NCBI GenBank assembly: GCA_026874595.1
Contig: CM049313.1
Location: forward strand, 64,856,159-64,920,158
DNA: 64,000 nucleotides
Direction of reading: 5' to 3'
DNA from: Sipunculus nudus
Lineage: Eukaryota; Annelida; Sipuncula; Golfingiida; Sipunculidae
In this document: positions 15,601 through 25,859 of the stretch, piece after piece
How positions within the stretch are numbered: the first letter of the stretch is position 1
How the letters are laid out: every line of letters starts with the position of its first letter
Position numbers and translations under genes: made by a program
The notes under the pieces: generated by a model
Seen by the model: the letters and a program-made list of their open reading frames with translations, nothing else
The model's database searches: none
Told to the model about the DNA's origin: nothing

Positions 15601-18600
15601 ACTAAATGGAATTAGTGAATGGAGAGATGGAATTAAGGATGGACACTGCCCGTACCAGAGTATAACCTGTGTATACAACAGGCTAAGGCCATACAAATAT
15701 TTGTTCTACTGATTAACTGCTCCCATTTTTCGTAAATTGATTCTTTTCTTGCAAATGAAGACCAGATCTCATTTGTAATGTTGCTAATTTTTGCTATGGC
15801 ACATATTTCATAAAAGAATATATTCAAGCTAGTAAAATCAGATGTATTTTTTATCAATTATTAAAAAAAGGCACTCTTTCACATTATGTTTTTGTTCTCA
15901 GAGGCCACAGAACAACATTTTTTTTGTGGGCATGTATACCTATATAATTATATTTATAACTAGATGTGTCGGAACGACATGAATGCCACCGCCCGGGGCA
16001 AATTAGAAACATTTATTTAATTTTGTAAAATTTTTTAAGTTCAGTAGGTGTTGTATGGTCAAAAGTAGGTCAACAAGGGCAAAATGCAAACTCGATCTGT
16101 AAAGGGTCATTATCAAGCAACACAACAAAAATCAGGCCAGTATCTGCAGGCATTGCAAAAAAAAGTCCATACATGTGTATTTGTCATGAAAATTTCTATT
16201 TTTCATGAAATTTTCTAAGTTTAGGAGCCGTAAAACGGTCAAAAGTAGGTCAACCGGGACGAAACGCGAACTCGATCTGTAACTGGTCATTATCTGCCCA
16301 CACACCAAAAATCAGGCCAATATCTGCAGGCATTGCGAAAAAAAGTCCGTACAACCGTTTGATTTCGGAATGACGGAATGACAGAATGACGGAATGACCG
16401 ACATGGGTAAAACTATATGCCCCGGCCACTTTGTGGCGGGGGCATAATAAAAAACAACAAGTGACCCATTAGTCATGACACTCAGCTGACAAGCATGACC
16501 TGTATTTAAAGCCTGATGGTATACCATATGGTATCTGACCATACTTGGAAGATGGAAGGTTTGGGATGAAAAGTCTGACTTGAAATGCATCCACAACTTT
16601 TTTCAAGAAGCGACCTGTGACATTGACCTTTGACCCTAAGACCTAAATATCAAAAGGTTTGTTCCTCTACTAACATGTAAGGTTTGGGATGATTATTTTG
16701 GCTATAAGATTTAATTCTGGGAGGTGCAAACACACCCCGTAACTCAGAGAATATAGGTCACAGTGACCTAATTTCAGATCTGCAAGGAGATCTTTTTAGA
16801 ACCTCTAAGACTGCATAGGGTTCATGTATCTAGCCCTTACAGTTACAATTTGTGCCCTGCTAATGGCCGGACGGCTGGCCGGACGGACAGACAGAAGGAC
16901 GACAAACAAAGACCCATCACTATAGCACAGCATGACTAAAAGTCAGCTGAGGTAAAAATCTCTGAAACTGCACTGACAAAAGGATTTCTAAGGTGGCTAA
17001 CTGGCAGATATAATAGATTTCTGACAAGTCTGACATTTGATATCACACATTCTCCAATAAGAGACCAAAATTGTAGCAAATTCTCCGCAGGGTTGTTACA
17101 GTAATGAATGTCCAAAACAATTCAAAAGGCATTTTCAGGCCCTCATATTAGATTTATATATATGCAAATGTAAAAAGTGTAAGTCCAATATTTTTTATTA
17201 TCACTCTGCTTTTCAATGGGATCAACAGGGTAGGTAAACTGCAAAACCTGAATGAAAAGAAATGCAGAAAGCATCACTAAAGGTCTTGTAGTAAAAAAAA
17301 AAGCCATCCTAAATCCAGGTACACATCCACATATTATGAGAACAAACATTTGCTTTTATATCTGGTGATTTATATGAAAATATTCAGATATCTAGAAAAC
17401 TAAGTTTATTGCTATGATTCCATGATATAAACTGCAAAATGTTCCCATCATCTTATAAATCAGTAGCTAAACCTTTACGCTCTTTACACAGCGCTTTACC
17501 TATAGGGCTACTTCCTATATGGTAAGGCGCTGTTTGTTTTGACCTCGTATCCTGAATTGCTACACCAGAGGGGAGCACTGTATTTTTGTCCAATCAGATG
17601 AGACCTTGTGCTTGAAGACAAAGCCAAGTGAGGAATACACGAAGCCAATCATGTTTATTTCGATTTGAGTGACAGCTCATCGCCCCGCGTAACCGTCTGA
17701 ACAGGTCACAGGCTCAGAGAGAATTGCCCCTGAAGTGGTTTGCTTAAGGCCTTGGGCACATAGGATGCTCGGCCGGTGAGGAGTAGTTCAGCTCAAGTAA
17801 AGGAAACGTAACAACAAAGGCTTCGTGCATACCTCACTTGCTTGTTTCAGTTCTGCAGACAACAGATACATGGCTACGCTAACACAGTCATAATGTCATA
17901 ATCAAATCGGTCGATGATGCGAGAATGCAGAGGGAGCAATTTAAATTCAAGCGGAAACTCATCAAGGGGCGCTTGAAGCGCAGCAATGGGCGGAGCCGGG
18001 ATGCCTTTCGAGTGTTTGCATGTTTATTGGCATCTGATTAGCTGCTTGTCACATGATACGCACGTTTATTTCAGCAGACAACGAACCGCCATCTGGTGTC
18101 TAAATATATCATAAACGGTCCAAGCTGGCAGCGTGAAAATCAGTTGCTTCTTTAGAAGCGCAAGATTTCCTCTGACTCGGGAGCGTACTAAACCATAATA
18201 CTCTACTCTCACAGCCTTAATGCCTAGCTGAAGCATTCCGGCAACAGTGTTTTTGTTATGCAGTAACGAGGTATTTATCACTCAGCCTTATCACTTAACA
18301 GGCTGATACAAAAGAGAGTCATATGTCACCAGCATCAATCACAATTACAGCCACACAGTGAGTTGTACCATAACCAATGGTTATAGGCACAAGAAAAATA
18401 GAGATGGTCTACAAAATAAGTTATTGTGAACATCCCTGACCTATGACCTTGGCCTTTTGCCCACATATCAACTGGATTCTTTCTAAATGATGGGTAACTA
18501 CTAACCACTTACATCTGGCCGGGTGTAATTACTTGGCAACCAATGAGTGAATAACTTAGACCTGCAACCTTTAACCTCCTGACCAGCTGACCTCAAAATC

Positions 18601-21600
18601 AATCAGTTATTTCTTCATGCAAAAAGACCCATAAATATGAAGTTTGAATCACATTCCGTGATGCATAGATGTGGCATATGTGAAAGACTGAAGGTTTGGG
18701 TTGAACAGTTTCACTTGAAATATGTTCACAAGCATTTAAAACAATATTGTGACCTTGACCTTTGACCTTTTGAACTCAACATCAATAGGCTTCTTCCCCT
18801 ATTTGTTGGTAAGCGATATATGACAGATGGAAAGTATAGATTGAAAAGTTTGCCTGAAAATGACTCCACGCAAGAAGAGGGTGCTGTGAACTTGACCTTT
18901 GACCTCAAAATCAACAGGTCTTTTCTCCTGTTGGCAGAGAAGCGATATCAGTGCTGAAAGGTTTGGAATGAAAGGTCTAGCTTGAAATATGTCCACAACC
19001 TTTTCAAAGAAGTGGATCCAGTGACCCTGACCTTTGACCTTGTGACCTAAACATATATAGGATTCTTCTCCCACTTAGTAGGTGAGCTATATGTGAAAGA
19101 TCAAAGAATTGGGATGAACGGTTTGGCTTAAAATGCATCCACAGGCTTTTCAAAGAAGTTGGTTCTGTGACCTTGACCTTTGACCTTGTGACCTCAAAAT
19201 AATTATGGTTCTTCCCCTGTTGGTAGGTGAACTGTATGTGAATGATGGAAGGTTTGGGATGAAAATTTTGGCTAAAAGTATTATTTCTGGGGGTTGCAAA
19301 CATACCCCATAACTTAGAGAATATAGGTCGCAGTGACCTAATTTCAGGTTTGCAAGGAGATCTTTTTAGAACCTCTAAGACTGCATAGAGTTCATGGCCC
19401 TAGCCCCTACGGTTATGATTTGTGCCCTGCTAACGGCCGGACGGCCGGCAGACAGACAGACGGAAGGACGACGGACAAAGACCCATCGCTATAGCCCAGA
19501 ATGACTGAAAGTCAGCTGAGCTAAAAACTATGCTGTCTTCAAAATTACCATATAAATAGCTTATATTAGTTCAGATTTGAACATTACTGAACAATACTGA
19601 AAATAATATAAAACAAAAATTAAAATACTTGCCTCCAGGGCCTGGTTCTGGCACTGGCCTCTCCTCCTGCAATGACAGAGATAACCCATGATACAGATTG
19701 TAATATGTGTGCATGTAAAATGGCTGTGTTATGCATGTGGTTATGGGGTCTCAGCTGATGATCTGTTAACTTTTAAACCAAGTGACCCATGGGTCATAAT
19801 ACTCATCTTACAAGCTTAACTAACTGCTAATTTCAATGCTTAAATTTTGCATATTCATTTTTTCTGCAACCAATTATAGGATCAGCTGAAATAGTCAAGG
19901 GTCCTTGTCCATTTCCCTTTTGCCTATCAATTAGCAGGGCAAAAAGCATGATAATACTTGACAATTACATGTGAAACTTCTTGAAATTTCTTGCTGTGTA
20001 TTCTAAGAGACCCTGGTGACCTCCTGATAAACATGAAATTAGGTCACAGTGACCTTTATTTCATGAACTATGTAGCAAAACATCAAATGCATTCAGACCC
20101 TCTTTTAAGTCAAACTCTTGAGTTTATAACCCTATTTAATTAGGGGTTCACAAAATTAAAAAAAAAACTAAAAAAAAAAACTAAAAAAAAAAAAAAATAC
20201 AGGCCTAATGCAAACCTGTGCAATGGGATATACATTATGTATAATGCTTCTTTATAAAATGCTTCATTACTTTTTAAATACGTGTGACATGTATATGCAC
20301 AAAGAAAGTACTCAAATTTGAATTTGAGTACAAGCACCAACTGCACATATATCACTCCTGAGATACTGGCATGGATGTACACTACACAAAAATGATTGTA
20401 GCTGGCACTACCAGTCTTGTAAACAACAAAGCCTTCAAAGTGTATACATTTATATGCACAATTTTGGGCTAATATATCAAATTCCTCCTGAGAAAAAAAG
20501 CAGGGACATGCACTGTGCAAAAATCATAGTTTGTATAGCAACACCAGTCTTGTGTACAAAAAAAACATCAAAGATTTGATGCATGGATATGCCAAAATTT
20601 CAGGCTAGTTTATCAAACATCTCTTGAGATAGGTGCACTCAGATGATCAAGCCAGCTTACAAAGGTAGTTTACCCAAAAGTCAACTGTAGCAGCTCCACA
20701 CCAGGTACCCTGACTACACAGAGAGGTAGGGTATGTAATTATTAACAGGATTTCATTTACTATACTTACTAAATGGTCAAACTGCTCCTTGTTATAACAG
20801 ATTATTAGAAAAGAACTAATACATGGAGTGATGCATTAATTTAAATAAATTATAATCATAAATTCACCTGTGATCATTGATCAATCTGAGTAATATCACA
20901 TAGGGTATTGTTAAGTCACAGAAAGTGCAGTTTGCATACTATTTAGATTCAACATTAGTTTGTGAGTAAGTATGCAGCACTGCATGCACCTTGGTAGCTA
21001 TGTACTTGACTGTTAAGATAAAACATGAGAAAATTGTGGTATATCAATCTGTAATTCTCTATCATACAAAAGAATCATTGCTGAGAGACACAAACGAGGT
21101 AAGAACTAGTTACAAATACACCATAGAAAACTTACTCTAACCCTCATGTGAATACAGGTGGAAATTTAAACAAGAATCTTTTCTTATTAATATGTCAACA
21201 CATACTATGCAACACTGCATACTTAAATAGTTGAAATACACATCCATCAGCTGCAATTTTGGCAATACTAAATTAGAATAAAACTAATAGAATTATATAC
21301 TGATTAATCAGAGCATTGTTCCTGTACACTGATTAAAAGTCATATTGTTTTATTTTATAAGAAAAATAAAAAAAAGTTCAAATATCTGTTTTGATTTTTG
21401 TGTATCACACAATCACTCTAACTGTCCACTTAATTCCACATTCATCCTAATGATTACTTCTGGAAGAAAGTGAAGAAACCCCCATTTTCTCCAATTTCTT
21501 CCAATGTCTCAGAAGAAATACATTTCTTCCAGAAATACATTTCTTCCAGAAGAAAACCAAGCCTGTCCTGGCCTGTTGCCAAATCTAATACAACTGGCAG

Positions 21601-24600
21601 TCTGCCAAACCTATAAATACATACTATAAATACTATAACTCTACTAGCTGAACTCTTGGCATGTTGCCAAATATGTTGGATGTCTTCCAATGCTATAAAT
21701 AGATCTATAGACTGAATTTTGGTGGTGATAACTCCAGCAGTTTCTGAGATTGTAATTTTTGTATGCTTTTTTTGCCAACTGAATGACTAAGTTCCGCTTC
21801 CTATAACTCGGCAAAAAATGACCAATTGAACTAGAATCAAACAAACAAACTTGAGAAAGATTGTTTCTGGGATTATTTCTGTGAAATATTAAATAATATG
21901 GCTGTAGTTTTGGAGAAGAGGAGATATTTTGTTTTTTTTTAAAGATTTTTACCAATAAAATCTAATTTAATGCAGAATTAGTAAAAAATCAGGTTCAATC
22001 AGACCGAGTTTTTTAGATGACTGTTTTCTTGCATAAAATTTAATAATGCTAGCTACTGCCATTTTTGAGATAGCATCAGTTAATAAAAGGACACTGGATG
22101 ACCATCGCATTAGCCCATAGATTTGCTAAAAAAATGAGGTGGTTAGCTGCATATGTGTGGAAGTTAAAAGGTCACTAGGTGGCAGGGCCCTGCGCGGGCT
22201 GAAAAATTGAACCCGCACCTGCCCCACATCTTGCCCTGTCAGCCCACAGCCCGCCCCGCAATCACAGAAATAAATTCAACCTGACCTGCCCCGCAGTTAC
22301 TATGATTCTTTCAGCCCGCACCCGCCCCGCGAAATTTTCTTTCAGCCCGCACCTGCCCCGCCCCGCATTTTTTAGGTTTCTGGCCCGCAGTCCAGCCCGC
22401 AAAATAATTTTAAAAAAAGTTTTTGGATCCAAAGGTTTACATATACAGATATTTTACAGCACATATATGAGACACGATTATTATTAATATATATGAAATG
22501 TTTGTTGATTGGAATGAAAAATTTATTTGAATACGTTTTGCAATAATTTAAACCATAATTCATGAAATATTTTTAAAGACATGTTTGATTGGTTAGATGG
22601 ATTTAATTTATACATAATAATTTAACACCCTTAAATTTGTTTTCTTATTTTACAGGGAAATAAACAAACCTTTGGTTTATTGTGTCTGTTTCTACTTAAA
22701 TATATAAAAAAGGTAAAGAAAAAAATTCAAAGTATTTGTACCCAAAGTGACCCTTTAGAAAAGTACTGGCTAATCACAAGCCATCAAACTAACAAGATGT
22801 GTTGCTGGTTAAAGTTTTCCAGTCACAATCTGCTAATTAGCTGAAACTGAGACTAATCAGGTTAAGGGGTAATCTGACTGATGTGGCTTTAGGTTCAGGA
22901 TGTTCATTGAGAAATAGACATGGCCAGAGCCTTGTTTCTTATAGCAATCATCAACTCATTAAGTTGTGACCAAACAGGGATTTGACCAGCCAGTGGTCAA
23001 TGTCAGTTACAATTAGACAGTACATAGAGTTACAATTAGATAAGGAGTCCACCTTGGGCTTTGTGGAGTTCCAGGTCAATCCAGTCACCTACAGAGCCAG
23101 CTGTAGCCACACACTGTCTATTACAAGATCAAAGATAATCAAGCCCTTGCTTCACTCCCAGCCATATTATGTAATATGTGAGACCTGACAAAAATACAGG
23201 GTTACAGTCCATATACAACATCAGGCCAGGTAACTTTATATAAAGTTATGACCAGCTCCCATTGCAAAGACAATTGTTTAAAGTCTAGATTTCAGATTAA
23301 GGATGCATCATCTAATTTGTTTAACAAATTGATGTTTTACCTAGGAAGGATCATTTGCATATTGTTGTTACAACTGTCAGTCAGTGTAAGGGGTAAACAG
23401 GAATAATTTTTTTCTTTCAAATTTACTACAACCTAAAAACATTTTGTAAAAAAATACCAATTTCTTCAAATGATATTTTTTTAAGTATAATTTTATATTC
23501 ATGTTTTACTGAATGGCCAGATCATCAACCCGCAGCCCGCCCCGCCCCGCACAGACGTCATTTCGGCCCGCCCCGCCCCGCACTTTCTTAGATGTAGCCC
23601 ACCCTGCCCCGCAAAGATTCCTATGCGGGGGCCCACGGGGGACCGTGGGCTGCGGGTCAAAACCCTCCCCGCGCAGGGCCCTACTAGGTGCTATTATTAA
23701 CTACCTTTACTATGCTCTGGTACATCTGACTTGCCACCAGTCAGGTCCTAGCCGAAGGGGTTTGGATATTTATGTGGCCCTAACACGTTATCAAAATATG
23801 ACTGTAAACAAAACAAACAGCTCCTATGTGGTTAGACTGCATGGCGATTCTTGGTCTATTTTTATATAATGGTGGGATTGACATGTTCTGTCTATTTTAT
23901 AATATGATCAGGGGATTATAGATCTTTAAATAGTTCATCAGAAATAGACATAAGATACCAGAATAGGCCCCTTTAAGAAGCCCCCTTAGTAGCTTGTGTG
24001 GCACATCCTGAGTAGCTTGTGTGGCCCTATGTGCATGTAGCTATACTTAGCACTCTTCAAAATGTATAATGATTTATGGTATGATACAAGACCTTTGTTG
24101 ATAGCTCACAGCAGGTCAGACTCCTACCGTCTTGATAAACTGGGTATGAAGGACATAATTGTCTTTCAAGGCTACAGTGAGAATCAATATCCTTATCACA
24201 GTCCTTCAAGCCAACGAGAACAATACCTAACTGCCAATAATATGCTGATAAAATGTCTGATCACTTTATTATGAATGCATGAGCTTTTATTGAAGAATTA
24301 TTGTATGTCTAATTTTGCAGCACGTTTTGAACACTTTGCAGGAGAAAATTTTGATTGTGTTTGAAATGGGTCATGACTGCTCTTCATATTTGTTCAAATA
24401 CTGTTATTAATTGAGTCAGGGATCAAATAAATTAATTTCACCAATATGTTATAAATACACTATATATATAGTCAGGCTGAGTAAATTCTATTTTAGAAAA
24501 CCTGGAAAATATAATAATAATAAGGTACCTGTAACATATATTACTGCTGATGTTCAATTTATTCTGAGACAGTCATTTATTATATATATATATATATATA

Positions 24601-24610
24601 TCCAGCATTA

Positions 24611-24659
<49 letters not shown>

Positions 24660-24950
24660 TATATGCCGATATAAAAATATAAATCAATCCATTAATGATT
24701 TATTGTATGAATTAATTTTTACATAGACTGTATTCTGATCTAGTTTGCTTCTTGGTAATGCAGTTGCAGAAAGTGGGCGGGGCATTTGACATGTGACACT
24801 TGTCAGTTTGGCTGCCTTGGCATTGGCCAGAACATATAGCGATATACAATTGCTAACATGCATCGACAACTGAAAGAGTTTGCAAACTATCCTCACCAGT
24901 CTCATGTCCATTTTTCCGTGCAGCACACAAGACAGGTTCCTGTCGGTCAT
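506..24950 (-). CDS. SORD: Sorbitol dehydrogenase copy 1, six exons, 3' end off-window
   Basis: Zinc-dependent sorbitol (polyol) dehydrogenase of the medium-chain dehydrogenase family; it oxidises sorbitol to fructose with NAD+ in the cytosol. Exons on the minus strand are 24950-24897, 19666-19633, 10676-10512, 9676-9517, 8409-8225 and 681-506. They sum to 774 bases and code for about 258 of the usual ~355 residues in one open frame with intron phases 0,1,1,2,1,0. Visible landmarks are [11 protein letters not shown] (catalytic zinc Cys), GHES (zinc His-Glu), a C-x2-C-x2-C-x7-C structural zinc loop ([16 protein letters not shown]) and the NAD-binding CGAGPIG. The remaining C-terminal exons must lie left of position 1. 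Intron 2 is of the GC-AG class; the others are GT-AG. It looks functional as far as it is visible. Family assignment is secure by resemblance to animal SORD; the exact paralogue is not known. Confidence 0.9.
682..1950. other. SORD copy 1 intron, no feature recognised
   Basis: A+T-rich intron sequence after exon 6 in chromosome order. No coding frame, RNA gene or clear repeat border seen. Confidence 0.5.
1950..2960. repeat. Interspersed repeat, left arm of a large inverted pair
   Basis: 2,040-2,720 matches the reverse complement of about 5,190-5,760. Shared landmarks are AGGCCTACAGGCCTAATGCG, CTGACCAGGCTTAGGTGAG, the repeated GTGAACTCTTGACCTG, and CAGTCTGCCAAAGCTATAAAT. 2,790-2,870 carries a short tandem motif (CATGAGGTGATCACATG). 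The same family recurs at 20,200-20,640. Probably a non-autonomous DNA element or nested copies of one. Confidence 0.6.
3287..3900. repeat. ~600-bp dispersed direct repeat, copy A
   Basis: Matches 6,893-7,500 in the same orientation, from ATAAATCTACATGTTTTAAAAG to CACTACCCTAGGATCATTTC, with scattered differences. Non-coding in both copies. Confidence 0.65.
3921..4960. repeat. Tandem array, ~280-bp unit, about 3.5 copies
   Basis: Units begin near 3921, 4200, 4480 and 4760. Each holds CATCTGTTCATCTGCCTTGG, AAATTTTGCAGGTTTATA and the palindrome GGTGGCGCCACC or a one-base variant. Non-coding. Confidence 0.75.
5190..5760. repeat. Interspersed repeat, right arm of the inverted pair
   Basis: Reverse-complement counterpart of 2,040-2,720, with the same order of landmarks reversed (CTATAAAT, CAGGTCAAGAGTTCACTCAG, CTCACCTAAGCCTTGTCAGC). 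Confidence 0.6.
5760..6120. repeat. GGTGGCGCC-type repeat fragments
   Basis: Two or three short copies of the 'kinetically similar' unit seen at 2,240-2,420 (GACTGGTGGCGCCACCTACA, TATCAGCCTGA). One exact GGTGGCGCCACC at 5929-5940. Confidence 0.5.
6130..6700. repeat. Interspersed repeat ending CGCATCAGCTCACAGGTTC
   Basis: Matched by 7,730-8,110 and, more diverged, 21,770-22,135. Shared parts are GAACAAACTTGGGAAAGATTG, GGACAATTTGGCTGGACAG and a short-period ACGACGCACAA-type tail before the end motif. This resembles common mollusc MITE/SINE-like families. Confidence 0.6.
6893..7640. repeat. ~600-bp dispersed direct repeat, copy B
   Basis: Second copy of the 3,287-3,900 sequence; the tail continues to a GGTGGCGCCACC palindrome at 7609-7620. 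Confidence 0.6.
7730..8110. repeat. Second copy of the repeat at 6,130-6,700
   Basis: Near-identical over CATTTCTGTGAAATATTGGA and GTTTTTTGGATGATTGATT. Ends CCATAGCATAAGCTCACAGG, 115 bases from SORD exon 5. Confidence 0.65.
8225..8409 (-). CDS. SORD: SORD copy 1 exon 5
   Basis: Encodes [20 protein letters not shown], the link into the Rossmann domain, and the nucleotide-binding CGAGPIG followed by [12 protein letters not shown]. The acceptor is TATTTCAG and the donor GTAGGT, phase 1. Confidence 0.92.
8960..9250. repeat. Interspersed repeat family T1, copy 1
   Basis: Shares GGTCACTTG, AAAGCTCTGGCTTATCTGA, TTGCCNNCAGATGCA and ATTATAAACA with 34,510-34,790 and with the two flanks of the hAT element at 22,130-23,960. 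Confidence 0.6.
9517..9676 (-). CDS. SORD: SORD copy 1 exon 4
   Basis: Encodes [10 protein letters not shown], then a four-cysteine structural zinc loop (spacing 2-2-7), then [16 protein letters not shown] and ADFCYK. The acceptor ends GTTACAG; the donor is GTAAAG, phase 2. Human SORD has lost some of the four cysteines, so this protein keeps the older zinc lobe. Confidence 0.9.
9907..10302. mobile_element. Fold-back element between SORD exons 4 and 3
   Basis: Ends are imperfect inverted repeats: CTCTTTTCATGTAACTGCTG against AGCAGCAGTGTCACGAAAAGAG. Inner arms also pair (CACCAGGGTGCATACAGA with TGTGCACACCCTGGTG; AATCAGACCAATGAAAG with CTTTCATTGGTCTGATT). Non-coding, 396 bases, MITE-like; superfamily not assigned. 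Confidence 0.6.
10512..10676 (-). CDS. SORD: SORD copy 1 exon 3
   Basis: Carries catalytic-zinc ligands in [11 protein letters not shown] and GHESSG and continues to THLKVG. The acceptor is TTATCAG and the donor GTCAGT, phase 1. The exon is 165 bases, the same length as its counterpart in copy 2. Confidence 0.9.
11141..12334. mobile_element. Non-autonomous DNA element with GTATCGCCAGACA inverted ends
   Basis: Left end CATAGTATCGCCAGACAAAT pairs with right end GTCTGGCGATACAATG. Inside are two or three tandem ~320-330-base copies (about 11,570 and 11,915) sharing TGACTTATAATGCTCACAG, CAAGAAAAGGA, AGGTGGCGCCACC and TATTCAAGGTCAAGGTCA. A (CGG)n run lies at 12,268-12,284. No transposase frame. 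Confidence 0.55.
12335..13900. other. SORD intron, A+T-rich, no gene
   Basis: Low-complexity A+T-rich sequence with a local duplication (TATAAGTTAAAATATTAGAA near 13,056 and 13,119) and a poly-G tract at about 13,723-13,737. Nothing coding recognised. Confidence 0.45.
13905..15280. repeat. Two tandem ~670-bp repeat units
   Basis: 13,910-14,545 and 14,570-15,280 align over AAATTTCAGATTT, CCTTATGTGTAATTGCTGTG, TTAATATCTCGAAGGAA and ATGGTAGGAGATTTTGGGGA. The second ends with ACGG-rich tandem bases and ATGACTTATAGTCAGCTGAG, an end motif also found at 16,930 and 19,500. Confidence 0.6.
15960..16450. repeat. Interspersed repeat with internal duplication
   Basis: Begins TAGATGTGTCGGAACGACATG and ends CTTTGTGGCGGGGGCATAAT. 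Two internal copies (about 16,020-16,150 and 16,200-16,340) share GGTCAAAAGTAGGTCAAC and AACTCGATCTGTAA. Non-coding. Confidence 0.55.
16480..16960. repeat. CAGCTGA-ended repeat, short copy
   Basis: Shares its 3' half with 19,260-19,530 (ATATAGGTCACAGTGACCTA, GGAGATCTTTTTAGAACCTC, then CCGGACGG-type bases and GTCAGCTGAG). Contains one imperfect DR1-like site near 16,624. Confidence 0.6.
16970..18400. other. SORD intron, nothing recognised
   Basis: About 1.4 kb between repeats. Includes a G+C-richer patch (17,500-18,300) with no convincing exon or RNA gene. Confidence 0.4.
18410..19530. repeat. Tandem ~130-150-bp repeats with DR1-type sites
   Basis: At least four units around 18,640-19,260 carry TTTGGGATGAAA, CTTGAAATGCATCCACA and TGACCTTTGACCT, followed by the CCGGACGG and GTCAGCTGAG end shared with the copy at 16,480-16,960. 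Non-coding. Confidence 0.7.
18756..19186. promoter_or_regulatory. Four exact DR1 sequences inside the tandem repeat
   Basis: TGACCTTTGACCT occurs at 18756-18768, 18893-18905, 19028-19040 and 19174-19186. It is the reverse complement of AGGTCAAAGGTCA, the direct-repeat-1 layout bound by RXR/HNF4-type nuclear receptors. The sequence is seen; use as a regulatory site is not shown. Confidence 0.4.
19633..19666 (-). CDS. SORD: SORD copy 1 exon 2 (34-bp micro-exon)
   Basis: Encodes [11 protein letters not shown], the 'PxPEPGP' segment before the GroES-like fold. The acceptor is TCATTGCAG. The donor is GGAG followed by GCAAGT, a consensus GC-type donor. Joining to exon 3 restores [15 protein letters not shown], which confirms the GC-AG intron. 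Confidence 0.85.
19667..20180. other. SORD intron 1, no gene
   Basis: A+T-rich, with poly-A-like tracts at 20,158-20,200. Nothing recognised. Confidence 0.4.
20200..20640. repeat. Third copy of the inverted-pair repeat family
   Basis: Shares CAGGCCTAATGCAAACCTGTG, TATACATTATGTATAATGCTTC and AGCTGGCACTACCAGTCTTG with 2,060-2,280. Confidence 0.5.
20640..21720. other. SORD intron 1, no gene
   Basis: Single-copy-looking A+T-rich sequence; a small local duplication (ATACATTTCTTCCAGAA) lies near 21,510-21,550. Confidence 0.4.
21770..22135. repeat. Third, diverged copy of the repeat at 6,130-6,700
   Basis: Shares CAAACTTGAGAAAGATTGTT, ATTTCTGTGAAATATTAAAT and GCTAGCTACTGCCATTTTTGAG with the two earlier copies. 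Confidence 0.5.
22130..23960. repeat. Interspersed repeat family T1, copy 2, split by a hAT insertion
   Basis: 22,138-22,182 and 23,684-23,960 together match the T1 copies at 8,960 and 34,510. The interruption is exactly the hAT-like element. Confidence 0.55.
22183..23683. mobile_element. Non-autonomous hAT-like element, 1.5 kb
   Basis: Starts CAGGGCCCTGCGCGGG; the other end is its reverse complement with one mismatch in the last base. Flanks are 8-base target duplications, CTAGGTGG (22175-22182) and CTAGGTGC (23684-23691). Subterminal regions on both sides are packed with CCCGCCCCGC-type motifs, as in many hAT elements. The A+T-rich middle has no transposase frame. Family from TIR and duplication length; confident on structure. 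Confidence 0.8.
24000..24890. other. SORD intron 1, with (TA)n microsatellite
   Basis: No gene. (TA)n tracts at about 24,580-24,602 and 24,614-24,664. Confidence 0.5.
24897..24950 (-). CDS. SORD: SORD copy 1 exon 1 (start codon)
   Basis: Encodes the first 18 residues ([18 protein letters not shown]), matching the short N-terminal strand of animal SORD. The ATG is preceded by GCCAAG. The exon ends AGACTG before a GTGAGG donor, phase 0. Confidence 0.85.
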
Positions 24951-25600
24951 CTTGGCTAACTGTACCGAGAACAGTGGGAAATAAACTGGCACAACAACGC
25001 TGTCAGAGGCGTGTTTGACTGATGGATACGCTATTTGGTACAGCCACAGCTGTGGAAATGAACCCTGTTGTTGTTTATCGTCATCCAGGCCAAAGTTCAC
25101 AAAGGGCATCCCCGACCGCCACAAGCGTCATCTGGTGATGAAGAGTGAAAGCTATAATCAATAACTACCAAGTGATGATCACTTTGTAGTCACTTGAATT
25201 CTTAATTTATTATTTCACACCCCTTCCAAACTTTACACATGAATTTTTATTTGTATTATTTTATAATTTATATTATTTATATTATTTATACACAACGAAG
25301 CCGAATAAATGTGTCAAACGCACAACGTTTTCCTTATTGATGACTATATTTATATTGTCAAAATGATCTTAATTATAAATATTTTACTAAATCTTAAAAG
25401 TTTGTATGGCTGTATGATCATATCTATCTATTAATCTCTTCAATTTTATCATTAAATTTCCCCAAATACATTGCCATTATTTTTCATGTCTGTATACCCT
25501 TTAATAAATGCTTGATATTGGATCAATACAGGATATACAAATGATACACTGGATACAAAATGGATACCGTATACGATGCATAATAAACACATTTCCCTAA
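24951..25600. promoter_or_regulatory. 5' flank of SORD copy 1
   Basis: Sequence immediately upstream (minus strand) of the exon 1 ATG; the proximal 200 bases have higher G+C than the surroundings, consistent with a promoter/5' UTR. No TATA box could be chosen. No similarity seen to the flank of copy 2. Confidence 0.35.
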
Positions 25601-25859
25601 TATTTCTCAATCAGTGCACATTTCGGACTAATTTAGCCTATCTAATAGCAAATTAAAGTAGCATATGTCTGAGGCTGTGAGCCTAACATAACATGTTTCC
25701 CATCCAGGGCCCCTATACAGTTGGGAAAGTCCCACAGTTGCTGAAACTGTTTTGCAATATCTTCCCATCCTTCCCTTGTGGTTGGAACCTATAAAAATAA
25801 GAAGTATATTATAAACGTTTAATAAAAATATATTAAGATGGTCTTTTGTTACCTTTCAG

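Noticed and set aside
23513-23869. 118-codon Pro/Arg-rich open frame
   Set aside because: Made of CCCGCCCCGC subterminal repeats of the hAT-like element and runs past its end.
24684-24896. Coding extension after SORD exon 1 on the minus strand
   Set aside because: The open frame runs past the GTGAGG donor into intron 1; only the first 18 codons match SORD.
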